A DNA stretch of 64,000 nt from Pseudotabrizicola formosa (GCF_002900965.1 NZ_PJOM01000006.1:43509-107508); one strand, 5' to 3'. Shown: positions 26,412-35,711, numbered from the stretch's first letter. Notes: a model not told the origin generated them from the sequence alone. Made by a program: numbers and translations.

Positions 26412-26816
26412 CTAGATACTCTGCGCTGAGGTCGGCGCCACGTCCGGGGCACCGGCCAGATAGAGTTCGCCAATACATTTCGGTCCGGGCGCGTTGGAAC
26501 CTCGCCATATGCCATCTAGGTGCCAGCACTCATAATAGTGGAGCCACTCTGATGCCCACGGCACGGTTGTGTCCGCAATCAACATTGTCGGATCCCACTC
26601 CCTGGCGTCCGGGTCGTAGAGGCAAAGCGCTGACTCTGTTGGGTTTCGACGGTTGAACAGCAGGTGCGGGATGTCCTCATATCGCCCCCCAGATCGCGGG
26701 CGCAGCTTGGGATCGAGAATGAAAACATGGGGCATGACGACCGCTTCACGGAACCGCCATTGAACGGAAACCAAGAAGGACTTCTGAAAGCCTCTCAACT
26801 TCCCTTCCCAGATCAT
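26412..26816 (-). CDS. CBASS E2-like conjugase (stand-alone), N-terminus uncertain
   Basis: From the ATG at 26816 the product is 134 residues with the compact bacterial E2 pattern: MIWEGKLRG, VSVQWRFREAVVMPHVFILD, an IPHLL turn, ALCLYDPDAREW with the probable catalytic cysteine, and VPWASEWLHYYECWHLDGIW. Such stand-alone E2 proteins define short type II CBASS, where they conjugate the CD-NTase C-terminus and tune its activity. The frame upstream encodes DFAFDLSIDNTT, which looks like the missing first strand. The obvious ATG at 26870 is separated from it by an amber codon (26856-26858) after only four residues. The gene may thus be N-terminally damaged, or start at an unusual codon. Confidence 0.8.
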   Translation of the reverse strand: MIWEGKLRGFQKSFLVSVQWRFREAVVMPHVFILDPKLRPRSGGRYEDIPHLLFNRRNPTESALCLYDPDAREWDPTMLIADTTVPWASEWLHYYECWHLDGIWRGSNAPGPKCIGELYLAGAPDVAPTSAQSI

Positions 26817-26917
26817 TGTGGTGTTGTCGATGGACAGATCAAACGCAAAGTCCGGCTAACGTGAAGACATTCGCGTCAGCTGCGCATGTGGAGAGCGTGG
26901 TTTGACCCGCTTCTGGA

Positions 26918-28180
26918 TCACTTGAGCAATCCGGAGTGAAAACTGTGAGCTGGCGCTCTCGACACCTGAGGCGCCGCTACCGTGCTAGTGCTAGCGGCAG
27001 CGGGTGCGGCCGCGGCAACGAGAGCCGGGGCGGCGAGGAAGCCCTTGCCCCTCTCATACGCTGCTGGTGCGGCCTTGTCGGACAGCCCATCCAAGTATTT
27101 CCGCACGGCTCTCTGGGTCACACGTTCCCCAAAGAGTTGATCAAAAATTTCTTGGATCTCTGACAGCTCAGAATCTCGGGCGCGCGCAAGTTCAGCAAGT
27201 AGATGCTGCAGGTCGCCGCGGAAGACCACCATGTCAGTCGCATCCTTCGGCCACCGGTCATTGAAGTTCTCATCCTGGAACACAGGGTTACGCTCTTCCG
27301 GCTGCTGGCCGCTGGCCAATGCAACAGCCATGCGCCGATCGAGTTCCGAAGCAAGGGCCTCGAGTTGCGCGCAAAGCCCAAATATGTTCAGGGGCACTTC
27401 CGCAGAAACCTTGGACAGGTATATCGACACAGGGCGCTTTCGGTCACGCGGCGCGTAGCGCAGATTAAGATAGCGCTTCATGAGCTTCAAAGCGATGACT
27501 TGGGGGGCATCACGAAGCGGGTCGATGGGCTCAGGCAGCTTGTCGGTCTCGGCGTCAGCAAAAACGGCGTTGAGCGCGATACGATCTGGAATGCTCATCT
27601 GGCTGCGAATTGCGCGCACCTGATCCTGAAACTGGTGGCTCGGCAGCTTAACAGTCTGCCGGAACCACTGCGCAAAACCATAAGGGTTCACGCTGAAAAG
27701 TGCGTCTGCCCCCTTGTCAGGACTATGATAGATGTTTCCTGCCCGTTCTCGCCTTGGCGCTGCGAATGGGTCCATCGGGGTCACATCAAGATGCATGAAG
27801 GCAAACTGCAGCTGCACGCATCTGGTGCAACGAACGATCTTGCGGACACCTGGGAAGCCTTCGAAGGAGTCGAATAGTCCATCCAGAACCCGCTTTGGCT
27901 GCCAGCCGGGCGGCGTGCGGAACTCAAGTATCGCGTCCAGGTCAAAGCGATCATCCGAACTGCCGTCAACGATGGTTGCACCGATGGCGCGAGAGCCCTG
28001 CGCATAAACCAGTGCATCGTTCATGTAATCTGCCAAGGCTCCTCCTGTCCGTTGGAGATGCTCAGCAATCAGGCCGTAGCGCTTTGAAGCAACTTGAAGG
28101 TCGCGATCACTCAACTCCATCTCGATGGCCGCTGCGATCAAAAGGAAATCAAGGTTTGGGGCGGTGGCGTCGAAAGGCAA
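26918..28180 (-). CDS. CBASS CD-NTase (cGAS/DncV-like nucleotidyltransferase)
   Basis: The protein is 420 residues from TTG at 28180, with a perfect GGAGG five bases upstream. The nucleotidyltransferase active site is YAQGSRAIGATI (about 58-70) followed by RFDLDAILEF (the D-x-D, about 78-87), with the third acidic residue in FMHLDVTPMDPF near 130. The C-terminal tail from about 385 is Ala/Pro/Ser-rich, disordered and ends HSGLLK. A flexible tail is expected for the target of an E2-type conjugase. On phage infection it should make a cyclic oligonucleotide that activates the HNH-SAVED effector. First gene of the CBASS operon, divergent from hsdM. Confidence 0.92.
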   Translation of the reverse strand: MPFDATAPNLDFLLIAAAIEMELSDRDLQVASKRYGLIAEHLQRTGGALADYMNDALVYAQGSRAIGATIVDGSSDDRFDLDAILEFRTPPGWQPKRVLDGLFDSFEGFPGVRKIVRCTRCVQLQFAFMHLDVTPMDPFAAPRRERAGNIYHSPDKGADALFSVNPYGFAQWFRQTVKLPSHQFQDQVRAIRSQMSIPDRIALNAVFADAETDKLPEPIDPLRDAPQVIALKLMKRYLNLRYAPRDRKRPVSIYLSKVSAEVPLNIFGLCAQLEALASELDRRMAVALASGQQPEERNPVFQDENFNDRWPKDATDMVVFRGDLQHLLAELARARDSELSEIQEIFDQLFGERVTQRAVRKYLDGLSDKAAPAAYERGKGFLAAPALVAAAAPAAASTSTVAAPQVSRAPAHSFHSGLLK

Positions 28181-28672
28181 GTCAACCTCCTGATCACAGA
28201 ACGGGCCGTTAGCAGTCGAAGCATGCGAGTGCCAACTCTACACCAGAAGCAGCTATGAAGCAACTGATTGGTTAAGATGACCACCTTCTATGGGTAAACT
28301 CGGGCCTCAACGCACAACCTGTTGTGCTTAAAACCTTGGGGAGCGGATCACCCTATAAACCACGAGAAAAGCCTTTCAGTCACTGGTGGGAGCTCGGTGG
28401 CATCAATCAGGGTTAGGCCCATAACGATTCAGGTAGCTACCTACCTGGAATTGATCGGTTCGCGATTCACACCCGTGGCATCTCGAGAAAGCGGCGCATT
28501 GCCGAGCATATTCAGATGCTATGCGACCAGCTTCAGAACAGGATGGCGACAAGCACAACTAATTCAGCCTGAAACGATTGAAACAGCCCGCGAGACAAGC
28601 TTCATCGACTGGCTTTCCGTTGCCATCAAAGGCTATAGCTTGGCGATACCGCAAGAATTTAGGGGGCGCTCT
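28181..28672. other. divergent intergenic region between CBASS and hsd operons
   Basis: These 492 bases separate the CD-NTase start from the chosen hsdM start. The frame of hsdM is open upstream to 28322, but the encoded 117 residues resemble no known HsdM N-terminus. The region should hold promoters of both operons. The palindrome at 28312-28327 is the only clear element. Confidence 0.5.
28312..28327. promoter_or_regulatory. 16-bp palindrome, candidate operator between CBASS and hsdMSR
   Basis: GCACAAC and GTTGTGC form a perfect 7-bp inverted repeat with a CT centre. It lies 132 bp before the CD-NTase start and 346 bp before hsdM. No regulator gene is seen within the island, so the binding protein is unknown. 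Confidence 0.35.
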
Positions 28673-30769
28673 GTGGAGCAGATCAGCAACATCGAGAAAC
28701 GCCTCTGGGGTTCGGCAGATACCCTTCGCGCCAACTCCAACTTCGCTAGCAACGAATACTTCATGCCCGTCATGGGGCTGATCTTCCTGCGCCACGCCTT
28801 TTCCCGGTTCCTGAAGGTGCGTGACGAGATCCTCCCCACGCTGCCCAGCCGGGGCGGTGTGGTCCGTGATCTGACCAAGGAAGACTTCTCCCGCCGCGGC
28901 TCCATCTACCTTCGCCCCGAAGCCCAGTTCGACATGCTGGTCAGCTTGCCCGAAGGGCAGAGCGCCGCGACCGCGCTGATCGCCGCGATGGAAAGCATCG
29001 AGGGCGACTACGAGACGCTGAAGGGCCTGTTGCCCAAGCAGGAATACGCGGAACTGGACGATACCAACCTGCGCCATATCCTCCGAATCTTCAACGATCC
29101 CGCCCTTCAAAGGGCTGATGGCGACGTGTTCGGTCGCATCTACGAATACTTTCTCACCCAATTCGCGGACCAGAAGGCCCATGACAACGGCGAATTTTTC
29201 ACCCCCGTCAGCATCGTAGAAACCATCGTCAACGTCATCGAACCCACCCGCGGCAAGGTGATCGACCCGGCCTGCGGCTCTGGCGGCATGTTCGTGCAGT
29301 CAGCGCATTTCGTGGAAATGCAAAAGGCCAACCCGAACGAACGGCTGACCTTCTACGGGATGGAAAAGAACCCCACTACCATTCGGCTGGCCAAGATGAA
29401 CCTCGCCGTCCACGGGCTGGAGGGCGATATCCAGAAGGCCATCAGCTATTACGAAGATCCGCACAAAGACCAGGGGCCCTTCGACTACGTTATGGCCAAC
29501 CCGCCCTTCAACGTCGATGAAATCGACGCGGAAAAGATGAAGGATGACAAGCGCCTGTCCTTCGGCCTGCCCGGCGTCAACAAGGGCGGGAAGGTGTCGA
29601 ACGGCAACTACATCTGGATGTCGTTCTTCCATTCCTACCTGTCGCCGCGCGGGCGGGCGGGGATCGTCATGTCCTCGCAGGCATCCTCCGCAGGCGGGAA
29701 AGAGGCCGATGTCCGTCAGGCGCTGGTCAAGACCGGCGATGTCGACATCATGGTCGCGATCCGGGGCAACTTCTTCTACACCCGCACTGTCCCCTGCGAG
29801 CTGTGGTTTTTTGATAAGGCCAAGCCAGAGGCCATGCGCGATAAGGTGCTGATGCTGGACGCGCGGCATGTGTTCCGCAAGGTCACACGCAAGGTCTATG
29901 ACTTTTCGCCCGAACAAATGCGCAGCCTGACGGCGATCAGCTGGCTCTATCGCGGGCAGACCGACCGCTTCACCGCCCTTGTGCAGGACTATCTGGAAAC
30001 GGCGCGAGCCGAAGCCGAGGGGGCGGATTTCACCGATCTGCTGGCGGCGATTGACGCCTGCGCGGCCTTCTTCGCCACGCAACTGGAAGATGCCAGCCTA
30101 ACAGAGGCCGCGCAGCTGCTGCGCGCGGATTGCGACGCCTTCGCGACGGCAGCGGCCGAACTGATCTCTGCGCCTGCTGAGATCGGCGCGCTGAATGCGC
30201 GGCTGTCGGTCATGCAGCCGGTGGGCGACAAGGCCAAGGCACTGATCAAGGAAATCGACGCGGCCGCAAAGCTGCTGCAAAAGGCGCAAGAGGCGCTGGT
30301 GGCCAAGGGCGACCGGCAGATCGAGGCGCAGACGAGCGAGGCCGCCGCCAAGCGCGTGACGGCCGAGGTGCGGAAACTGGCGGCCGAGGGGAAAAAGCTG
30401 CTTGCCGCGGTGGCAGATGCGCGGGTGGCGCTGACGGGCGATCCTGCGGTGCAACTGGTGGTGACGGGCAGCCTGAAACGGTTCCGCTATTTCGAAGGGC
30501 AGGCGCACTGGCTGCTGTCGCGCTTCCCCGATGGCGTGCTGCGCGATGTGCAGGGGCTGGTCAAGCTGGTGGATCACGCGGAGCTGGCCGCGAATGACTA
30601 CAGCCTGACGCCGGGGCGCTATGTAGGTGTCGCGCCGGAGGTCGAGGATGACGAGTTCGAATTTGAAGAGGCGCTGCGCGAAATCCACCTGGAACTGGAC
30701 GGGCTGAACACAGAGGCGGTAGAACTGGCCGAGGTGATCGCGAAGAATTTTGAAGAGTTGCTCGGATGA
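28673..30769 (+). CDS. hsdM: type I restriction-modification DNA methyltransferase subunit HsdM
   Basis: The protein is 698 residues from GTG at 28673, chosen because AGGGGG sits 6 nt upstream and the family starts at EQISNIEKRLWGSADTLRAN; longer in-frame starts back to 28322 were rejected. The N-terminal helical HsdM_N domain is followed by the SAM motif VIDPACGSGGMF near 190 and the N6-adenine catalytic motif ANPPFNVDEID near 265. The C-terminal third (about 480-698) is an Ala/Glu-rich coiled region, longer than in EcoKI-type subunits but common in this subfamily. It methylates the adenine of the target chosen by HsdS. Its stop overlaps the hsdS start (ATGA). Confidence 0.95.
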   Translation: MEQISNIEKRLWGSADTLRANSNFASNEYFMPVMGLIFLRHAFSRFLKVRDEILPTLPSRGGVVRDLTKEDFSRRGSIYLRPEAQFDMLVSLPEGQSAATALIAAMESIEGDYETLKGLLPKQEYAELDDTNLRHILRIFNDPALQRADGDVFGRIYEYFLTQFADQKAHDNGEFFTPVSIVETIVNVIEPTRGKVIDPACGSGGMFVQSAHFVEMQKANPNERLTFYGMEKNPTTIRLAKMNLAVHGLEGDIQKAISYYEDPHKDQGPFDYVMANPPFNVDEIDAEKMKDDKRLSFGLPGVNKGGKVSNGNYIWMSFFHSYLSPRGRAGIVMSSQASSAGGKEADVRQALVKTGDVDIMVAIRGNFFYTRTVPCELWFFDKAKPEAMRDKVLMLDARHVFRKVTRKVYDFSPEQMRSLTAISWLYRGQTDRFTALVQDYLETARAEAEGADFTDLLAAIDACAAFFATQLEDASLTEAAQLLRADCDAFATAAAELISAPAEIGALNARLSVMQPVGDKAKALIKEIDAAAKLLQKAQEALVAKGDRQIEAQTSEAAAKRVTAEVRKLAAEGKKLLAAVADARVALTGDPAVQLVVTGSLKRFRYFEGQAHWLLSRFPDGVLRDVQGLVKLVDHAELAANDYSLTPGRYVGVAPEVEDDEFEFEEALREIHLELDGLNTEAVELAEVIAKNFEELLG

Positions 30770-31839
30770 GTTGGACTGATTGCGAACTCGGGGATGTAGT
30801 CACGCTGAAACGGGGTCACGATCTGCCCAATGATCGCCGAATTGATGGGTATATCCCGGTCGTTTCATCGTCAGGCATTACAGGCTGGCACAATGAGGCA
30901 AGAGCAGAACCGCCAGGTGTCGTGACCGGGCGATATGGCACAATTGGCGAAGTCTTCTATCTGGATCGCCCGTATTGGCCATTGAACACAGCTCTCTATG
31001 CCATCGACTTTCACGGCAACGATCCAAAGTTCGTTGCCTATTTCCTGCGCAACCAACTGAAGAACTATCAGAGCGAAAAAGCGGCTGTTCCGGGCGTAGA
31101 CCGGAACGTCTTGCACAAGATCAAGGTCAGGTGCCCTGACCCGCAGGCGCAGGAGCGCATCGTTTCCATCCTCTCGGCCTATGACGACCTGATCGAGAAC
31201 AACCGGCGGCGGATCGGGTTGCTGGAGCAGGCGGCGCGGCTGCTTTACCGCGAATGGTTTGTCCACCTCCGCTTTCCCGGCCATGAGACGGTAAAGACCG
31301 TTGATGGCCTGCCGGAGGGGTGGAGAATTCTCAGTGTTGAAGATTCAGTGAAACGGTTGCCCCCGGGAAAGCTATTCTCACAAGCGACAGCATCTGCGAA
31401 GGGGACAGTTCCCATTCTTGACCAAGGGAAATCAGGTCAGCTTGGCTTTCACGATGAGCAACCATCTTTCGTGGCATCGGTTGATGACCCCGTGATCGTT
31501 TTCGCAAATCACACATGCTATCAGAGAGTTATTCACTTTTCTTTTTCGGCCATCCAGAACGTTTTGCCATTCAAACCGTCATCGAATGTTCCGAATGAAA
31601 TCTATTGGCTTCATCATGCGACGCTAGGCTTGGTAAAGCTGAATGCCTACAAAGGGCATTGGCCTGAATTCAAGATCAAGGAGATTCCCGTTCCGAATGC
31701 AAATATCGCTGCCCGTTTCGCAGAGTTTGTTCGACCAATGCATGCCCAAATGCACGAGCTTGAGATGCTGAACTCAAAACTCACCCGCGCCGGCGACCTG
31801 CTCCTCCCGCGCCTGATGGATGGACGCATTCCCGTTTAA
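30766..31839 (+). CDS. hsdS: type I restriction-modification specificity subunit HsdS
   Basis: The protein is 357 residues with two target-recognition domains. The first (about 1-135, TDCELGDVVTLKRGHDLPND) is followed by the conserved central coil (DDLIENNRRRIGLLEQAARL, then YREWFVHLRFPG). The second (about 180-325) is followed by a shorter C-terminal coil ending LLLPRLMDGRIPV. The second domain and the first part are less GC-rich than hsdM and hsdR, as expected for recombining recognition domains. It overlaps hsdM by 4 bp. The recognition sequence cannot be predicted here. Confidence 0.94.
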   Translation: MSWTDCELGDVVTLKRGHDLPNDRRIDGYIPVVSSSGITGWHNEARAEPPGVVTGRYGTIGEVFYLDRPYWPLNTALYAIDFHGNDPKFVAYFLRNQLKNYQSEKAAVPGVDRNVLHKIKVRCPDPQAQERIVSILSAYDDLIENNRRRIGLLEQAARLLYREWFVHLRFPGHETVKTVDGLPEGWRILSVEDSVKRLPPGKLFSQATASAKGTVPILDQGKSGQLGFHDEQPSFVASVDDPVIVFANHTCYQRVIHFSFSAIQNVLPFKPSSNVPNEIYWLHHATLGLVKLNAYKGHWPEFKIKEIPVPNANIAARFAEFVRPMHAQMHELEMLNSKLTRAGDLLLPRLMDGRIPV

Positions 31840-31854
31840 GTGTAGTGTTTGCCC

Positions 31855-34800
31855 ATGAACGATTTCACCGAAGACCAGCTTGTTCAGAAAACCATGGCCG
31901 ATTACCTCGCCACCCAGCACGGCTGGCGCGTGGTCATGGCCTGGAACAAGGAGGTCTTCGGGGCAGAGGGCACGTTGGGCCGCAAGTCCGACAAGGACGT
32001 GGTGCTGACCCGCTATCTGTCCGAGGCGCTGCTCAGGCTGAACCCCGGCCTGCCCGACATGGCCTATGAGGCGGCGCTGCGCGAGATAACCGACATCTTC
32101 GGCTCGCAATCCCTGCTGCACATCAACCAAGACAAATACGCCCTGATCCGCGACGGCGTGCGGGTGAAGTTCCGCCAGAACGGCGAACAGCGCAGCGAAC
32201 GGCTGCGGGTGTTCGATTTCGACACGGCTGAAAACAACGACTTCCTCGCCGTGCGCGAGCTGTGGGTGCGTGGCTATGCCCACCGCCGCCGCGCCGACAT
32301 CGTGGGCTTTGTCAACGGCCTGCCGCTGATGTTCTGCGAGCTGAAGCGCCCCGACAAGGACTTGAAGCGTGCCTATGCCGAGAACCTGTCGGATTACAAA
32401 GACACGGTCCCGCACCTGTTCCACTTCAACGCCTTTGTCATTCTGGGCAATGGCGAACTGGCCAAGATGGGCTCGATCAGCGCGGATTACGACCATTTCG
32501 CGGACTGGCTGAAACTGGACGAGCGCGATCGCCGCGACGAGATGCTGCCGATGGAGGCGCTGCTGCGCGTCGTCTTCGACAAGCGGCGGTTCATGGACCT
32601 GTTCGAGAATTTCATCCTGTTCGCCGATACCGCGAACGGCCCTGTGAAGATCCTCGCCAAGAACCACCAGTTTTTGGGCGTGAACCGCGCGGTCGATGCA
32701 GTGGCCAACCGCCGCGCGCTAGACGGCAAGCTTGGCGTGTTCTGGCACACCCAAGGGTCGGGCAAGTCCTTTTCCATGGCGCTGTTCACCCAGAAGGTGC
32801 ATCGGCGGTTGGGCGGTGATTTCACCTTTCTGGTGCTGACCGACCGGACGGATCTGGACAACCAGATCTACAAGACCTTCGCCAGCGTGGGCCTTGCCAA
32901 CACCGACAAGGACCCCTGCCGCGCCGGATCGGCGCAAGAGCTGCGCGATCTGCTCGGCCAGCAGAAGAAGGTGATCTTCGGGATGATCCAGAAGTTCACC
33001 GATGATCAGGCCAAGGCGGGCATCTATTCTGACCGCGACAACATCATCGTGGTGACGGACGAGGCGCATCGCTCGCAATATGGCACGCTGGCGCTGAACA
33101 TGCGAAAGGCGCTGCCCAACGCCGCATTCATCGGGTTCACGGGCACGCCGCTGTTCTCCAATGATGAGGTCACGAAGAAGGTCTTCGGCGCTTACTTGTC
33201 GACCTATGACTTTCAAGATGCGATCGAGGACGGGGCGACGCTGCCGCTCTACTACGACGCGCGCGGCGACAAGCTGCGTCTGTCAGGCGACGGGCTGAAC
33301 GAAAAACTGGCGGCCGCAATCGCCGATGCCGAAATCGACGACCCGGATGTGGCGGCCAAGCTGTCGGATGACCTGAAGCGCGAATACCACATCGTCACGG
33401 CCGAGCCCCGCCTGCGCCATATCGCGACGGATTTCGCGTGGCACTTTTCCTCGAATTGGGAAAGCGGCAAGGCGATGTTCGTTGCCATCGACAAGGTCAC
33501 GGCCGTCCGGATGTATGATTTCATCGCGGAAGCCTGGACCGCCCGGATCGCGGAACTGGAGAGGGATCTGGTTCATGTGTCCGACGACCAGGAGCGCGTG
33601 ATCCGCACCCAGCAGATCGAATGGATGCGCAAGACCGAGATGGCCGTCGTCGTCAGCGACGAGCAGGGTGAGGTTCAGAAGTTCAAGAACTGGGGCCTCG
33701 ATATCATCCCGCACCGCAAGCGGATGAAGGACGGCTTCACGGTCAAGGAAGTGGTCGGTGGACAGGAAGTCGAGAAGCGGCTCGACGTGGAAACAGCGTT
33801 CAAGCGCGATGACCACCCGTTCCGGATCGTGATCGTCTGCGCGATGTGGCTGACCGGCTTCGACGTGCCGTCACTGTCGACGCTTTATCTCGACAAGCCG
33901 CTGCAGGCGCACACGTTGATGCAGGCCATCGCCCGTGCGAACCGGGTCAAGGAAGGCAAGAACAACGGCCTCATCGTCGATTATTGCGGGATCCTGAAGA
34001 ACCTGCGGAAGGCACTGGCAACATTCGCCGGTCACACTGGAGGCAGTGGCCCAATGGGCGGCGGCGAGGATGAGCCAATCGTCGACCCCTTGAACCCGGA
34101 GGAAGCACTTCTTTCCGAACTGGCAGAAGCCATCCAGATCGTGCGCGAGGGATTGCGGGCGGATGGGTTTGGCCTAGAACGGCTGCATGTGGAAGATGGC
34201 TTCAAGAAGCTGAAAGCGCTCAAGGATGCCAAGGAGCTCATCAATGCCAACGACGAGTCCCGGAAGCGGTTCGAAATTGCTGCGCGGGCGGTGTTTCGCA
34301 AATACAAGTCCTGCCTGACCTTTGCGCAGGTCGAGATTTTCAAGGCCGACTACCAGGCGATCAACTATATCTACAATTCGCTCCAAGAGGACAAGTTGGC
34401 CGCTGATACGTCAGCGATCATCCAAAAGCTGAACGCAATTGTGGCCGAGGCAATCGACATCCGGCCCGACCGTGAGGGCGAGCGGGTCTTCGACATCTCG
34501 AAGGTCAATTTCGAACTGCTTCGAAGAGAATTTGCAAAGAGCGAGCGCCAGGCCAGTGACGTGCAGGATCTCCGGACGGTTCTTCAGGAACGACTCGCAA
34601 AGATGCTGGCAGCCAATCCTACCTTGACCGATTTCCAGGACCGCTTCGATAAGATCGTGGCGGAATACAACAAAGAAAAGGACAAGAACACGATTGAGGC
34701 CACCTTCGAGGCGCTGATGAGGATCGCAGCCGACCTCGAAGAGGAAGCACAAAGCCACGTGGCGCTAGGCCTGACACAGGAGCAGAAACCAGTCTTTGAT

Positions 34801-35097
34801 CTACTGATGCGGGACGATTTGTCAAAAGAGGAAATCCGGCAGATCAAGTCGGTATCTGTCGAAATTCTGAAGGCAATCCAGCGGCGAATGGAGGAGGTGC
34901 AGGACCTTTTTGAGAAGCAAAGCACCCGTGATGGGCTTCGCCAAGAGATTTATGACCTGCTCTACGATGACCGCACAGGTCTTCCGGCGTCAAAGTATGG
35001 CGAAGATACGCTTTCTGAAAAGACGGACGCCATCTTCCAACACTTCATGCACCAATTTGACTATCGCACAGCCGCTGGTGCGCATCCCAGCCCTTGA
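31855..35097 (+). CDS. hsdR: type I restriction endonuclease subunit HsdR
   Basis: The protein is 1080 residues from ATG at 31855; a TTG six bases earlier is a weaker alternative. The N-terminal nuclease domain has the E-x-K element MFCELKRPDKDLK near 162. The SF2 translocase has Walker A HTQGSGKSFSM near 305, the DEAH box VVTDEAHRSQYG near 405, GFTGTPLF near 435 and the late motif ANRVKEGKNN near 700. The C-terminal helical domain assembles with HsdM. It cuts unmethylated DNA after translocation. It begins 15 bp after hsdS. Confidence 0.95.
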   Translation: MNDFTEDQLVQKTMADYLATQHGWRVVMAWNKEVFGAEGTLGRKSDKDVVLTRYLSEALLRLNPGLPDMAYEAALREITDIFGSQSLLHINQDKYALIRDGVRVKFRQNGEQRSERLRVFDFDTAENNDFLAVRELWVRGYAHRRRADIVGFVNGLPLMFCELKRPDKDLKRAYAENLSDYKDTVPHLFHFNAFVILGNGELAKMGSISADYDHFADWLKLDERDRRDEMLPMEALLRVVFDKRRFMDLFENFILFADTANGPVKILAKNHQFLGVNRAVDAVANRRALDGKLGVFWHTQGSGKSFSMALFTQKVHRRLGGDFTFLVLTDRTDLDNQIYKTFASVGLANTDKDPCRAGSAQELRDLLGQQKKVIFGMIQKFTDDQAKAGIYSDRDNIIVVTDEAHRSQYGTLALNMRKALPNAAFIGFTGTPLFSNDEVTKKVFGAYLSTYDFQDAIEDGATLPLYYDARGDKLRLSGDGLNEKLAAAIADAEIDDPDVAAKLSDDLKREYHIVTAEPRLRHIATDFAWHFSSNWESGKAMFVAIDKVTAVRMYDFIAEAWTARIAELERDLVHVSDDQERVIRTQQIEWMRKTEMAVVVSDEQGEVQKFKNWGLDIIPHRKRMKDGFTVKEVVGGQEVEKRLDVETAFKRDDHPFRIVIVCAMWLTGFDVPSLSTLYLDKPLQAHTLMQAIARANRVKEGKNNGLIVDYCGILKNLRKALATFAGHTGGSGPMGGGEDEPIVDPLNPEEALLSELAEAIQIVREGLRADGFGLERLHVEDGFKKLKALKDAKELINANDESRKRFEIAARAVFRKYKSCLTFAQVEIFKADYQAINYIYNSLQEDKLAADTSAIIQKLNAIVAEAIDIRPDREGERVFDISKVNFELLRREFAKSERQASDVQDLRTVLQERLAKMLAANPTLTDFQDRFDKIVAEYNKEKDKNTIEATFEALMRIAADLEEEAQSHVALGLTQEQKPVFDLLMRDDLSKEEIRQIKSVSVEILKAIQRRMEEVQDLFEKQSTRDGLRQEIYDLLYDDRTGLPASKYGEDTLSEKTDAIFQHFMHQFDYRTAAGAHPSP

Positions 35098-35102
35098 CGA
35101 GA

Positions 35103-35121
35103 GCGGCAGATCACCTGCCGC
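35103..35121 (+). terminator. hairpin 3' of hsdR
   Basis: GCGGCAG and CTGCCGC pair in a perfect 7-bp stem with a 5-base loop, 6 bases after the hsdR stop. No T-run follows, so its role as an intrinsic terminator is weak but the position is right. Confidence 0.45.
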
Positions 35122-35399
35122 GGCTATCCTGGCCCTAAACGTATAAGGCACCAGAGCGACAGGCCTTTACTGGTCTGGTATCGGTGCTTCGAACCTGAAG
35201 GCATTCAGCAGCAATCAAGTGATCGACAACCGCATGGCGACCGAAGTGTGAGCTACCTACCTTGGCTGGCCAAAAGGCCCTGATCATACAGATGACCCAA
35301 AAGGTCCTCCTCACAAAATCAAAGACTTACAAAACCTTTGCCCCGAACCGTCCAAACCTTGCCCCAAACGGCAGCAACTATGCCCCGATTTACACCGTG
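35122..35399. other. gene-free right edge of the defence island
   Basis: No gene, tRNA or integrase site is recognisable between hsdR and the complex I subunit gene. The stretch contains an AT-richer part at 35290-35390 and no long inverted repeats. Confidence 0.45.
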
Positions 35400-35711
35400 T
35401 CAGTGGGTCCAGACACCGCGGCGGTCTGTGGCGAAATTCTCACCGTATCCGCGCGCGCGGATCAGCGGCTTGCGTGGTTTTGGAAGTTGTACATCATAGT
35501 CGATGCCCCGGGCGCGGGCATAGGCCTCTGCCGCATCCAATGTGTCAAAATTCAACCGCACCTGCGCCTGCGTGTCGCCTGATGACGTCCAGCCCATCAA
35601 CGGATCAACTTCGCGCGCCGAGGCAGGCGCAAAATCCAGCACCCAGCCTTTGGTCTTGGCGGTACCCGACTGCATCGCGGTTTTGCTGGGCTGGTAGATG
35701 CGGGCGCGCAT
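35400..35711 (-). CDS. NDUFS4-like complex I accessory subunit (ETC complex I conserved region)
   Basis: The protein is 103 residues from ATG at 35711 with GGAGG exactly placed upstream; longer in-frame starts were discarded. [20 protein letters not shown] and then [33 protein letters not shown] are the conserved NDUFS4 (18 kDa, AQDQ) pattern shared with mitochondria and typical of Alphaproteobacteria. It stabilises NADH:ubiquinone oxidoreductase at the inner membrane. It is a single-gene unit, and it marks the return to core chromosome after the defence island. Confidence 0.92.
   Translation of the reverse strand: MRARIYQPSKTAMQSGTAKTKGWVLDFAPASAREVDPLMGWTSSGDTQAQVRLNFDTLDAAEAYARARGIDYDVQLPKPRKPLIRARGYGENFATDRRGVWTH

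Noticed and set aside
28322..28672. N-terminal extension of HsdM
   Set aside because: The family starts at EQISNIEKRL and an ideal AGGGGG sits before GTG 28673; the extra residues show no similarity.
35122..35399. tRNA or attachment site at the island's right edge
   Set aside because: No cloverleaf or direct repeat could be found by eye.
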